Notes: generated from the sequence alone by a model not told the origin. A stretch of DNA of 51,995 nucleotides from Nocardia tenerifensis NBRC 101015 (GCF_000308715.1 NZ_BAGH01000604.1:1-51995); one strand, 5' to 3'; positions 32,850 to 42,130 are shown, counted from the first letter of the stretch. Made by a program: numbers and translations.

Positions 32850-34289
32850 ATGAAAGATGTATTGGAACGCGAAACCAAATGGGAGGTCGACCGCGAGTTC
32901 ACGCTTCCGGCCATCGATGATCTCGTTCCCGGCGGGCACGTCGAGGAGACATCGGTCGAACTCACCAGCACCTATTTCGATACCGCCGAGCGCGATCTGC
33001 TCACCCATCGGCTGACGCTGCGCCGCAGGGCGGGCGACGACGAATCCGGTTGGCAGCTCAAGGTTCCGCAGGCCGACGGCCGCGTCGAGGTGACCGCCGC
33101 CTGGTCCGAAGAACTGCCGCGCGAGCTCGCCGAGGTCGTCACCGGAGCCGCGCTCGGCCGAGAACTCAACGTGGTCACCACGATTCACACTCTGCGCAAC
33201 CGGCACCGGGTGCTCGGGCCGGACGGCGAGCTGATCATCGAGATCGACGACGATGTGGTGCAGACGACGCCCGTCCCAGGAGAGACGGACGCGCTCGCCT
33301 GGCGCGAGATCGAGGTCGAACTCGGCCCGCACACCGACACCATGCCGGAGATCCTGGTGGAGCGGCTCACCGAGGCGGGCGCGGCCAGGTCGAAGTATCC
33401 GTCCAAGCTGTCGCGGGTGCTGCCGCCGCCGAGTGGGCCGGCCATGCCCGGCTCGAAAGCCGAACGCGCGCTGCGCGATTACCTGACCGCGCAGATCGAC
33501 GCGATCTTCGCCGGGGACGTCGCGCTGCGCCGCGGGGAGGATCCGATCCACGACACGCGCGTCGCGACCCGGCGCCTGCGCAGCACGCTGCGCGTCTTCG
33601 GCAAGCTGCTCGACCCCGCCGCCATCGACGGCGTCGCGGACGAGCTGAAGTGGTACGCCGGGCTGCTCGGCGAGGTGCGCGACTGCCACGTGCAGCGCCG
33701 TCGCCTGGCCGACAAGGTCGCCGAGCTGCCGCTCGAACTCGTGCTCGGGCCCGTGGCGGCGCGCATCGACGCGACGCTGCTCGAGCGTCAGGTCACCCGT
33801 CGCAAGGCGCTCGCGGAGGCCATGGACTCGCCGCGCTACCTCGCGCTGCTCGCCGCTCTGCGCACCTGGCAATCGCGGCCGCCGTGCACGATCGGTATCG
33901 GCAAGGGCCAGTTGGTGCGCCGGGCCGACCGCGCCGCGCACAAGGCCGACCGGCGACTCGCCGAGGCGCTGCGCGACCAGCGCGACGAGTCGCTGCACCG
34001 CGCCCGTAAGGCCGCCAAGCGCGCCCGCTACGCCGCCGAGCTGTACCAGCCGGTGCGCGCGAGCGCCAAGGCGAATATCAAGTACTACAAGAAGATTCAG
34101 AGCGTGCTCGGTGACTACAACGACGGCGTCGTGTCGGCCGCGTTCCTCTGGCGCATCGCGACCTCGGCGGGCACGACCGGCGGGGAGAACGGATTCACCT
34201 ACGGCTTGCTCTACGCCAACGAGAAACACGCCGCCAAAGACGCTCGCGACAAGATCACCGCGATCGCGGGACGCCGTGAAACCGACTGA
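32850..34289 (+). CDS. CYTH and CHAD domain protein
   Basis: 479 residues. The N-terminal CYTH domain begins with ERETKWEV (the ExExK motif, with the first Glu near residue 6) and continues with YFDTAERDLL and LTLRRRAG, forming the triphosphate tunnel. The CHAD domain (about 205-475) shows HDTRVATRRLRSTLRVFGK with conserved histidine and arginines and LHRARKAAKRARYAAEL. CYTH enzymes hydrolyse triphosphates and CHAD domains bind polyphosphate granules, so a role in polyphosphate metabolism is likely. Confidence 0.92.
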   Translation: MKDVLERETKWEVDREFTLPAIDDLVPGGHVEETSVELTSTYFDTAERDLLTHRLTLRRRAGDDESGWQLKVPQADGRVEVTAAWSEELPRELAEVVTGAALGRELNVVTTIHTLRNRHRVLGPDGELIIEIDDDVVQTTPVPGETDALAWREIEVELGPHTDTMPEILVERLTEAGAARSKYPSKLSRVLPPPSGPAMPGSKAERALRDYLTAQIDAIFAGDVALRRGEDPIHDTRVATRRLRSTLRVFGKLLDPAAIDGVADELKWYAGLLGEVRDCHVQRRRLADKVAELPLELVLGPVAARIDATLLERQVTRRKALAEAMDSPRYLALLAALRTWQSRPPCTIGIGKGQLVRRADRAAHKADRRLAEALRDQRDESLHRARKAAKRARYAAELYQPVRASAKANIKYYKKIQSVLGDYNDGVVSAAFLWRIATSAGTTGGENGFTYGLLYANEKHAAKDARDKITAIAGRRETD

Positions 34290-34445
34290 TGGGCACGCTG
34301 TTTCGGATGGTTCGAGATAGTCCCGTGATGTGCTTCGGCTATTAATGCGTCATTGACAACGGGCGCATGGATGCTGAATTCTTGCCGGGTGACGGGGAAT
34401 GTGCACAGCAGGCGAAAACCGCCATCGCCCGTGTTAGGAGAATTG

Positions 34446-34952
34446 ATGACCTTGCCGCAGTTGCCCGATCCGGACATCACCCAGCTCCGGGAGGTCGCGG
34501 ACCGGATCGCGACTTTGATCCAGCGCAATACCGACGGCAGCGGGGGACTACCCCGTTTCGTCGACGCGCTGCGGCAGAGCGGGCCGATCGCGGAACTGCT
34601 GATCGAGTACTCGGTGCGTTGGTTCAACGACAGCAACGGCGAGTCCGTGCTGCTCGGGCCGGAGCTGTACTGGCTGCTCACCGAGACCGTCCCGGTGGAG
34701 GACCGCGGCACCGCCGGCGAGGGGCTCGGCCCCGCGGGCCTGAACTGCCACCCGGTCACCCGCATGCGCCAGCTGCTGCTGATCTGTGTGCTGGAGAAAC
34801 TGTCGACCCGGCCGTGGCGGCCGGAGACGCCCGAGCAGGCCGCGGCCATGGTCAAGCGTCGCTACAGCGACACCGCGACGCCGGTACTGCCGACGCGTTC
34901 CACACAGCCGGTCGGCGTCGAGGGCGTGATCACCACATCGCAGTTCCCGTAG
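34446..34952 (+). CDS. Hypothetical protein
   Basis: 168 residues from ATG 34446, selected because AGGAG lies 5 nt upstream. No family is recognised. It is mostly helical with LPRFVDALRQSGPIAELLIEY and ends in a low-complexity tail. It is followed 82 nt later by the prenyltransferase gene on the same strand, which may be chance. Confidence 0.6.
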   Translation: MTLPQLPDPDITQLREVADRIATLIQRNTDGSGGLPRFVDALRQSGPIAELLIEYSVRWFNDSNGESVLLGPELYWLLTETVPVEDRGTAGEGLGPAGLNCHPVTRMRQLLLICVLEKLSTRPWRPETPEQAAAMVKRRYSDTATPVLPTRSTQPVGVEGVITTSQFP

Positions 34953-35034
34953 CGTCTCCCGCCCGGTTGCCGGGCGCGTTATCGTAGACGCGTTCCACAC
35001 CCGCACTGTCCGTGGCATTTCGAGGTGATGGTCT

Positions 35035-35940
35035 ATGAGCGCGTCCGGCGTGACAGCGGAAATCCTTCGGCGGGACCTGCGCGAATTCGCGCGGCTGGCC
35101 GAAAGTCGTTACGACCCAGGAGTTGTCGACGCGGTGCTGGCCGCGCTGGACGGCGTGTGGGGCGACTCCTGGCTTGCCGTGCGCACCACGACGCATCCGC
35201 CGCCCGCTCGGCAGGTCAGTGTGCGGTTCATGAATCTGCCTGCGTCGGCGGATCCGGTCGGTCGGCTGCGCGCGGCCGGGCTGCTCGATTTCGCCGGGCA
35301 TCCGATGGAGCAGTTGGTGTCGGCCGACGTGCCGGTGGACTGGGGTGTGGACGTCGCCATCGACCGCGGGGTGCAGAAGATCTGGCTCGTCTTCCAGGAT
35401 TTGATCGAGGTTGATCGGATACTGGGCTTTCCGGGGATGCCCGCCTCGGCGCGGGCGCACGCCGAACAGTTGAGACGTTGGAGCGACGGCGAATTCGCTT
35501 TGCTGGCACTGGATTTCCTGAACCGCACGATGAATCTGTACGCGCAGATCCTGCCGCCGGGGCGGCTCGGGGCCGCCGATATCGCGGATATTCTGCGTGA
35601 GCTCGATTTCGTCGCGGCCGACGAGGACGAGTTGGCCGCGCTCGGTCGGCCGTACACGGTGTACGCGACCTTCGCGTGGAATTCGCCTCGCGTGCAACGG
35701 ATTTGCTTTCCCGCGCGCTATACCGCCGAGACGTTTCCGGCGATCGATCCGGTGTTGAGCCGGTTCGTCGACGGTGCGCCGTGTGCCGGGCCGGGGCCGC
35801 ACGGGTTCGCCTTCTATGCCGCGTACGGGGCGTCGGGGCGGTACTACAAGGTGCAGGCCGATTACACCTCGCCGTTGTCGCACGCGTTGCCGGGCGGAGC
35901 GGATCTGCCGGGCGGGATCGATCTGTCGCAGAACCGGTAG
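35035..35940 (+). CDS. ABBA-type aromatic prenyltransferase (NphB/CloQ family)
   Basis: 301 residues, the usual size of the ABBA family. It matches recalled NphB in several stretches: FAGHPMEQLVSADVP, LDFLNRTMNLYAQIL near residue 160, DILRELDFVAADEDEL, YTVYATFAWNSPRVQRICFP and RYYKVQADYT near 275. These enzymes attach a geranyl or dimethylallyl group to an aromatic ring inside a ten-stranded barrel. The NphB magnesium aspartate of LDFSIS appears replaced (VSVRFMNL), suggesting magnesium-independent catalysis as in CloQ/NovQ. No aromatic biosynthesis gene is adjacent, so the acceptor is unknown. It converges on the MerR-type gene. Confidence 0.85.
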   Translation: MSASGVTAEILRRDLREFARLAESRYDPGVVDAVLAALDGVWGDSWLAVRTTTHPPPARQVSVRFMNLPASADPVGRLRAAGLLDFAGHPMEQLVSADVPVDWGVDVAIDRGVQKIWLVFQDLIEVDRILGFPGMPASARAHAEQLRRWSDGEFALLALDFLNRTMNLYAQILPPGRLGAADIADILRELDFVAADEDELAALGRPYTVYATFAWNSPRVQRICFPARYTAETFPAIDPVLSRFVDGAPCAGPGPHGFAFYAAYGASGRYYKVQADYTSPLSHALPGGADLPGGIDLSQNR

Positions 35941-35968
35941 GTGGTCGGCGCGCGTAAAGCCTTGGGGC

Positions 35969-36742
35969 TCAGAGGTGTTGAAAGTCGAACGCCAGTATCT
36001 TTCCCATTCGGCGCAGGACGTCGATCTGCGCCGGATGGTAGAGATCGTTGATGGCGTCGGTGATGATGCGGCCGGCGAAGAACACTCCGCGTGGGGCGTC
36101 GGGGGCGGGCGCCTGGAGTTGCGGGTAGCGGGCCAGTAGCGTGCGAAAAGCGGGTACCAGGCGTTCGGCCAGTTCGTCGCGGGTGCGTTCGTCGGCATCC
36201 TCGGGCAGTCTCTCGAACTCGGCCGCGGCCGGGCTCGCGTAGTAGGCCGCCATCGCGTCCGCGTAGGCGTGCAGCGTCGTCGGCCCCAGCACGCGCGTCA
36301 GCACCACCAGAAACGCCCGATCGGCCTCCGGGATGTCGGCGCCGGCCGCGGCCGCGGCCAATTCGGCAGGCAGGTCCGTAGGCGTGGGCCTGCGCATGAG
36401 CAGCGCCAGCTCATCCCGAACCCGTTGCAACCGTTGAATTTTCGCCGCCAGCTCGGCATCCAGCTCCCGAAGGGCCTGCGTCGGCCGCACTTCCCCCGCC
36501 GCCATCTCCCCGATCTGCGCCAGCGAGAACCCCAGCTCGATCAGCCGCCTGATCCGCAACAACCGAACCAAATGCCCCACCCCATAACTCTTGTACCCAT
36601 TCCCCTTCCGCTCCGGCTCCGCCAACAACCCCACCTCGTGATAATGCCGAACCGCCCGCAAACTGGTCCCCGCCAACTCGGCCACCTCCCGAGTACTCCA
36701 CCCCAACCCACCCACCTCCTGAAATTTCGACCCTTCCCCCAT
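35969..36742 (-). CDS. MerR-family transcriptional regulator
   Basis: 257 residues. The winged helix is at the N-terminus: WSTREVAELAGTSLRAVRHYHEVGLL near residue 15, then KSYGVGHLVRLLRIRRLIELGFSL. A coiled coil and a ~140-residue effector domain follow. The first half of the coding region is built almost only from C and A in the plus strand, a marked local composition bias. It may control the convergent prenyltransferase gene, which is speculative. Confidence 0.88.
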   Translation of the reverse strand: MGEGSKFQEVGGLGWSTREVAELAGTSLRAVRHYHEVGLLAEPERKGNGYKSYGVGHLVRLLRIRRLIELGFSLAQIGEMAAGEVRPTQALRELDAELAAKIQRLQRVRDELALLMRRPTPTDLPAELAAAAAGADIPEADRAFLVVLTRVLGPTTLHAYADAMAAYYASPAAAEFERLPEDADERTRDELAERLVPAFRTLLARYPQLQAPAPDAPRGVFFAGRIITDAINDLYHPAQIDVLRRMGKILAFDFQHL

Positions 36743-36942
36743 CCAAAACCATGCCGCTACGTCACAGTCAACTCTCGCTGCGTCCCCCTTCGCGCCGATG
36801 CGAACCGGTTCGAAAACCTTGCGCGTCCTCGGCAGGTCGAACGCCCAAGGGTTGGGGGCGCGGTGTTTTCCGTTCCCTACTTACCCGATGGGCTTCTTTT
36901 CGGTACCCTCTCGACCAAGGGGCTCAACACGGGGGGAAGCCG

Positions 36943-37305
36943 ATGGCTCTTGGTTCGAAAGTACAGGTGCGTCCCGCGGATTTGGCGACGCTGTCTGATC
37001 GGTGCATCGACTTGGCCATCGACCTCACAGGGGCGATCACCGAATCCGCAAGCGGTCTGACCGTCGCGACGAGGGATGCGGGGGACACCGACGGCGGCTA
37101 CGCGACCACCGCCGCGCACGGGCCGTGCGCCGAGGCCGCGCACGACGCGATCGAGTCGTTGGCGGCCGTGCTCGACGCCGACGCCGAAGCGCTGATGCTG
37201 GCCGCATTCGCCTTCTCCGACGCGGACGAGTCGGCGGCACGAGCGATCGAGGCCAGTTCCTCGGCACCGACCGGTCCCAAGCCGGCGCCGCCCACACCTC
37301 GATGA
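36943..37305 (+). CDS. EspC-like type VII secretion protein
   Basis: 120 residues from ATG 36943 behind GGGGGGAAG. The arrangement VRPADLATLSDRC at the start, AAHGPCAEAAHDAI in the middle and FSDADESAARAIE near the end follows mycobacterial EspC, which has VQPERL, THGPY and YSEADEAW at the same places. The YxxxD export motif is FxxxD here. It is followed 15 nt later by the WXG-RTX effector, so it is probably a co-secreted partner. Confidence 0.7.
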   Translation: MALGSKVQVRPADLATLSDRCIDLAIDLTGAITESASGLTVATRDAGDTDGGYATTAAHGPCAEAAHDAIESLAAVLDADAEALMLAAFAFSDADESAARAIEASSSAPTGPKPAPPTPR

Positions 37306-37320
37306 ACTGGGGGAGTTCGA

Positions 37321-39087
37321 ATGTCCGAGGGCAGATGGAAGCTGTGGCACGACGCCGCATCGCTCGACGACGCGGCCCAGGCGTGGACGACGCTCGCCGA
37401 CCGGCTGCAGACGACCGCTGATCGGCTGGTCTCCGAATCGAAGAACATCATCGCCGAGTGGGAAGGCGAGTCCGCCCAGTCGTACCAGGAACACCGCGGC
37501 CGAGTGGTGGCCGAGTTGGATGCCGCTCACGGCATCGCGGCGCGAGTGTCCACGGGAGTGCAGTTCATTGCCGCATCCGTCCGCATCGCGCAGGGACAAC
37601 TCGACCAGTCCTGGGCCACTGTGTCGCAGATTCCACACTCGGGGAGCCCGTCGGGCGCCGTCCGATTCGAGCCGCGAAACGACGCCGAGACCGCGCTGGT
37701 CACTGCCGCCTCCGACCGCGCCATAGAGATCCGCACGCGCCTCGATAGCGAATTGGGCAGCGATAGACAGACTTTGATCGACGCGACCACGCAATGGCAG
37801 GCGATCAGCAAGACCTTCGCGCCGATCGCCCAGCATGGTGCGGACCCGTTCAAGCTGCCCGCGGATACCGACAGCGTCGGGGTGATCACGGTGGGCAACA
37901 AGACCTATGTCAACACCGGTGCGGGCGATGACGAGGTCACCATCGGCGAGGACCCGTTCAGCGACGGAAAACTGCTTACCATCAACGGAAAATCGTATGT
38001 CATACCCAAAGGCCAGGAGATCATCATTCGTACTGGCGAAGGCGCGGATCACGTCAATATCCCGCAGGGAACCCAGGTGAACTTCACGGTTCTCGGCGGC
38101 AGAGGCAACGACAGAATCAAGACCGGCGCCGGAAACGACCGCGTTCTCGGCGGAATCGGGGACGACGAGATCGAGACCGGAGACGGCCGGGACGCGGTGC
38201 TCGCGGGGATCGGACGCGACTACGTCGACGGGCAGGGCGGTAATGACCTGCTCAGCGGCGGTGCGGGCAATGACACCGTGTACGGGCTCGGTGGCGACGA
38301 CCGCATCTTGGGCGGGTTGGGTCAGGACTATCTCGAGGGTGCGACCGGCAACGATGTCATCGTCGCGGGCGCGGGCAACGACATCGTGTCGGGTGGACGC
38401 GACAACGACGCACTGTACGGCGGCGCCGGAAACGATGTGTCATATGCGGGAGCGGGGACGGACTCGACCTACGGCGGAACCGGTATGGACACCTCCTACC
38501 AAGAATCCGGCGACCGCGCGGGCGGGGACACCGAGACCACCGTGACAGTGCAGCTCTCTGATCAAGCTCGGTTCATCCAGGTCGAAGGGTCGTCGGAGTT
38601 CGTGGCTCGGGTCGAGGCTGATCTGGACATGCTGCGAGCGTCGCCGACCGGTCAGCAGATGCTGGCCGAAATGCAGCGCGCGCATGACAATTCGGGATTT
38701 TTCGGTATAGGCAAGGAAGACCTCACGATCAAGGAGTACCCGCGCAACGACAACAGCTTCGCGCACGACGGTCCGCTCGGTGACAATGAAATTCGATACT
38801 CGCCACGTATGGACTCCATCAGTGACGGCCCTCCCGCAGTGGTCCTTTACCACGAGATGGCCCACGTCTACGACTACATGACCGGCAACTACGACCGCAC
38901 CGTGTACACCGGAGAGGATGCGAGCGATCACGGGGACGAGCAAGGAGAACGAGTCGCGGCCGGCCTACCCGTCGACCACGACCACGACCCCAAGACTCCG
39001 GAACGCATCGATCCGGACCACCGGATCGAACTGACCGAAAACGGTATGCGCCGGGAGATGGGTGCGCCACATCGTGAACACTATTGA
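37321..39087 (+). CDS. Type VII effector: WXG domain, RTX repeats, M91-like metalloprotease
   Basis: 588 residues. About 1-105 form a WXG100-like helical hairpin with the turn EWEGESAQSYQEH. After a helical linker, residues 258-392 are fifteen successive glycine/aspartate nonapeptides of RTX type (for example LGGRGNDRI, SGGAGNDTV), expected to bind calcium. The C-terminal ~170 residues carry LYHEMAHVYDY with the zinc motif at His511/Glu512/His515 and close with ELTENGMRREMGAPHREHY, the ending typical of NleD-like M91 effector peptidases, where the Glu near ENG is a likely third ligand. The protein is probably exported by an ESX system and acts as a toxin or host effector. No ESX export machinery is in the window. 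Confidence 0.85.
   Translation: MSEGRWKLWHDAASLDDAAQAWTTLADRLQTTADRLVSESKNIIAEWEGESAQSYQEHRGRVVAELDAAHGIAARVSTGVQFIAASVRIAQGQLDQSWATVSQIPHSGSPSGAVRFEPRNDAETALVTAASDRAIEIRTRLDSELGSDRQTLIDATTQWQAISKTFAPIAQHGADPFKLPADTDSVGVITVGNKTYVNTGAGDDEVTIGEDPFSDGKLLTINGKSYVIPKGQEIIIRTGEGADHVNIPQGTQVNFTVLGGRGNDRIKTGAGNDRVLGGIGDDEIETGDGRDAVLAGIGRDYVDGQGGNDLLSGGAGNDTVYGLGGDDRILGGLGQDYLEGATGNDVIVAGAGNDIVSGGRDNDALYGGAGNDVSYAGAGTDSTYGGTGMDTSYQESGDRAGGDTETTVTVQLSDQARFIQVEGSSEFVARVEADLDMLRASPTGQQMLAEMQRAHDNSGFFGIGKEDLTIKEYPRNDNSFAHDGPLGDNEIRYSPRMDSISDGPPAVVLYHEMAHVYDYMTGNYDRTVYTGEDASDHGDEQGERVAAGLPVDHDHDPKTPERIDPDHRIELTENGMRREMGAPHREHY
38092..38496 (+). repeat. Fifteen tandem RTX nonapeptide repeats
   Basis: A run of fifteen in-frame 27-bp units encoding GGxGxDxxx-type nonapeptides, without interruption, inside the effector gene. 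They should fold as a parallel beta roll that binds calcium. The units are diverged at the DNA level, so this is an old array. Confidence 0.85.
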
Positions 39088-39748
39088 TTCACGTGCGGTC
39101 GTGAGACGGTTCGGTGCCGGCCTCCGGGGCTGCTCTGTAAGTGCTTTGTGCGCAATGTTGCTCGTCGCGTGCGGTACCGCGCGGAATACCGGCGAGGATG
39201 CGCCGGGCCGGCTAGCGGGTGGCGTCGCGTTACCGGTCGGGGTGGCATTCGACGCCGATGTGCGGATCACGGGTGCCGACCTGACGGTCACCTGGCGCGT
39301 GGTCAACCCGAGTAGCAGCGAACTGGTGATCCCCACGCTTGTCCCGCATGAGAACACGGTGCCGCAGGGGGAGGCATATCTTGTCTCGGCCGGCGGTTAC
39401 GTCGAGATTGCGCAGCGGTTCTTCGACTGGCCGGACGGAGTCGAGAATTTGGCGACGCCGCCGTCCGTGGGCGTTATGCGCGTCAGCCCGGGCGCCACAG
39501 AGTCGCGAACTATCCGCGTGCCCCGGCCCCTGATGGGCTACCACCCTTTCGGAGATGCCTTCTACGACGGTCCGCCCAAGCTGCCGTCGGACCCGGCGGG
39601 CGTCGTCTTCTGTCTCGGCGTGGTGCCCCAGCCGTACCCGCCCGCGCTGGGACTGCACGAATCGAACGGTGTAGAGATCGCCGTTCATGGGCGAGTTCCC
39701 TACGCAGCGCAGCACCGCTTCTGCACGGAGCCAATGACTTTCAAGTGA
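39062..39748 (+). CDS. Lipoprotein, candidate immunity or accessory protein
   Basis: 228 residues from GTG 39062, overlapping the effector gene by 26 nt with GGGAG correctly spaced. A signal peptide ends in the lipobox LVAC, then GTARNTGEDAPG begins the mature protein. The rest appears to be a beta-sandwich (VTWRVVNPSSSELVIP) without known catalytic motifs. A GTG at 39101 would give a shorter, more typical signal peptide. Close coupling to a toxin gene suggests immunity, but this is inference. Confidence 0.7.
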   Translation: MRHIVNTIDSRAVVRRFGAGLRGCSVSALCAMLLVACGTARNTGEDAPGRLAGGVALPVGVAFDADVRITGADLTVTWRVVNPSSSELVIPTLVPHENTVPQGEAYLVSAGGYVEIAQRFFDWPDGVENLATPPSVGVMRVSPGATESRTIRVPRPLMGYHPFGDAFYDGPPKLPSDPAGVVFCLGVVPQPYPPALGLHESNGVEIAVHGRVPYAAQHRFCTEPMTFK

Positions 39749-39865
39749 TCGGAGACGGGATCACGTCGGCCCTTTAGGCGATTGAGGCCGGTTCGGCAGG
39801 GCGGGGCGTTCGGCTGCTCTGGAAATCAGTTTCCGTCCGGGGCGAGTTGTTCGTACCGTGAACGG

Positions 39866-40744
39866 ATGGATCGCGCAGACGTCAGGTTGATGCACGCCGA
39901 TGATCTACCCAACGCCGAGCGCGCTTCCGACGCGGTCTTTCTCGACAGTGACCGGCGTGACCGGCGAGTGAGCGAACCCGAGCCCGAACCTCGATCGGCG
40001 GAGGCGTCCGAGCGGTGGATCGACCGGATGCGCTACTTCCTCGAGGGCGACCCGCACGGCTGCTGGGTCGCGGTCGACGGCGAGCAGGTCGTCGGATTCG
40101 CGATCTCGCAGAACCGAGATCGTCTGTGGTACTTGGCAACCTACGGCGTCCTGCCGGACCGGCAGGGTCAGGGCATCGGTAAACGACTCCTCGACGCCGT
40201 CCTGACCCATGCCGACGGACGTCCCGGAATGTTCTCCTCCACAGTGCATCCCGGCGCCACGCGGCGCTATCGCTTGGCCGGGTTCTCGCTGAACCCCCAA
40301 ATGCGCATGGTAGGCACCGTCAATCGCTCCGCCCTCCCGGCAGTGCCCCGACTGTCCGACGGATCGGCCGATGATTTCGACTGGATGGACCGGCTGGATC
40401 GGCGGCTTCGAGGCGCCGGCCACGGACCCGACCACCAGCAATTACTGCACAACCACCGCCTCGTCGTGTCCAGCGACGCCGGCCGGCGAGGATACGTCTA
40501 CCTCGATGACCGAGGCCGTCCGATGCTGCTCGCCGCCGCTGACCGCCGCACCGCTGAAGATCTACTCTGGGAAGCGCTCGCCTCCGCACGAGCGGACACG
40601 CTCGTCAACTGCATCACCACGGCCAACGAGTGGGCAATAGACGTCGGATTGGCAGCCGGACTCCACATAGGCCAAGAGGGCTATCTCGCCATCCGCGACA
40701 TGCCCACCCCCGCACCCTATCTGGCGAGCGGACAGTTCCTCTGA
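39866..40744 (+). CDS. GNAT-family acetyltransferase, probably two GNAT units
   Basis: 292 residues from ATG 39866. The first unit has GCWVAVDGEQVVGFAIS, then YGVLPDRQGQGIGKRLLDAV near residue 98, the acetyl-CoA pyrophosphate loop (Q/RxxGxG/A). The second half (GYVYLDDRGRPMLLAAAD, CITTANEWAIDVGLAAGL) repeats the GNAT strand-helix pattern with a degraded loop. Substrate unknown. Confidence 0.82.
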   Translation: MDRADVRLMHADDLPNAERASDAVFLDSDRRDRRVSEPEPEPRSAEASERWIDRMRYFLEGDPHGCWVAVDGEQVVGFAISQNRDRLWYLATYGVLPDRQGQGIGKRLLDAVLTHADGRPGMFSSTVHPGATRRYRLAGFSLNPQMRMVGTVNRSALPAVPRLSDGSADDFDWMDRLDRRLRGAGHGPDHQQLLHNHRLVVSSDAGRRGYVYLDDRGRPMLLAAADRRTAEDLLWEALASARADTLVNCITTANEWAIDVGLAAGLHIGQEGYLAIRDMPTPAPYLASGQFL

Positions 40745-40866
40745 GAACGGAGAGGCACAGCTCGATGTTCCTCCCTGGGGGGAGCGCCGGTCGACCGTCG
40801 AAGAAGGTAGCGGTCATGAGTTGCCAACCGCCGCTGAAGGAACGAAGACATGATTCGGTCGACGCT

Positions 40867-42053
40867 TCATGGCTTGCTCGTGCACAGCAGGAGAACGAAC
40901 GGTATGGCCAGGGCCGCCAAGGCTAGTAGCACCGGTCGCGGGCCGGTCAGGTCGATGAGCGTGCCTGCGATGGAAAGGGCGAGCACGCGGACGGTGGCCG
41001 TCGCGGCGGTGTTCGAGGTGATCACCCTGCCGCGCAAGGCATTCGGGGTGATGCGCTGGCGGATCGTCGCTACGACGATGAAGCCCAGGGCCGAGGCGCC
41101 GTCGATGATCAGCACCGTCGCCGCGAGCCACAGCGGTGCGTCGAATCCTGCGAGCATGCCGACCGCGGCACCGTTGACCGCCAGCACCGCCGCCAGCAGC
41201 AGCGGCCATCTGGCGGTGTCGCAGTGCCGGGCGAGGACAAAACTGCTGATGAGGCCGCCTATACCAGAGGCGGAGACGATGAGGCCCGTTGTGAGTGGTG
41301 CCAGGTGCAGTTCGTCGTCGGACCGGACCAGCAGCGGCAGGAACGCCGCCGCGGCAAGGAGATTCAGGTAGCACGCGCTCGCCAGGAGCACGGTCTGTGC
41401 GCGGTCTCGCCGCACCAGCCGCAGACCGGCCAGCACCGACTCGTCGCTGCCGGATTTCGCGGGCGCTGGAGTGTCTTGTGGCAACCGGGCCAACAGTAGC
41501 GCGGAGATCACGAAGCTCGCCGCGTTGGCCGCGAAGGCCACCAGCGGTCCCAGCGATTGCAGCAGCCAGCCCCCGACGGCCGGACCCGTCAGTGTCGCCG
41601 CGGCATCGGCGCCCTCGGCTGACCGTTGGCGCGCATGAGATCCCGGTCCGCCACCAGGCTGGGCAGGTAGCTGCCCGCAGCGGTGTGGAACACCGCGTCG
41701 CCGACGCCGGCCATGAGCGCGAGCAGCATCAGCGGCACCAGCCGGGCCCCGCCGACCAACACCTCCGCCCCGATCACGACATACACGACCGCACGGACGA
41801 GGTCGGCGGTCACCATCAAACGCTTACCTTCACGGCGATCCACCAGAGCACCCACCTGCAGCGCCGCCAAAACCTGCGGCAGTTGCCCCGCCGCGCCGAC
41901 CACCCCCGCCGTGACCGCGGACCCGGAAGCCGCGAGCACTGCCAGTGGCAGCACGAAGTCGGTGACGCGGTCGCCGAGAATGCTCAACGCCCGCGCGGCG
42001 AGAAAGTACCGCAGCGGTTTTCGCACCGACGCATCGTGCCGTGAGCACCGCAC
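40867..42053 (-). pseudogene. MFS transporter interrupted by one frameshift
   Basis: The N-terminal part (from about 42053, KPLRYFLAARALSILGDRVT, to 41620) and the C-terminal part (to 40867) are both good MFS sequence of the MFS_3 exporter type but lie in different frames. The first frame runs VADRDLMRANGQ and then stops after nonsense; the second frame continues as EGADAAATLTGP. One base is missing at about 41616-41622. Without the shift the protein would have about 395 residues and 11-12 membrane helices. It is a recent pseudogene or an assembly error. Multidrug or small-molecule export is the likely original role. Confidence 0.8.
41947..42044. repeat. 98-bp direct repeat, copy 1 (inside the MFS gene)
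   Basis: Covers the first ~30 codons of the MFS transporter gene. It matches 42644-42741 with 8 mismatches in 98 positions by my hand alignment, in the same orientation and 697 bp apart. Confidence 0.85.
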
Positions 42054-42130
42054 CTCCGCCACCGCAGAGTCGACTATATGACAGTTCCCCGGTGCGCGGC
42101 TGGATCTACCGGCACCTGCCCCGCAGGCGA

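Noticed and set aside
38092..38496. Regular 27-bp spacing as a possible CRISPR or DNA satellite array
   Set aside because: The periodicity is explained by in-frame RTX nonapeptides; units vary at the DNA level and there are no constant repeats with unique spacers.
40771..40784. Hairpin CTCCC-N4-GGGAG between the GNAT and MFS genes
   Set aside because: Only five base pairs and no T tract on either side, so it is not convincing as a terminator.
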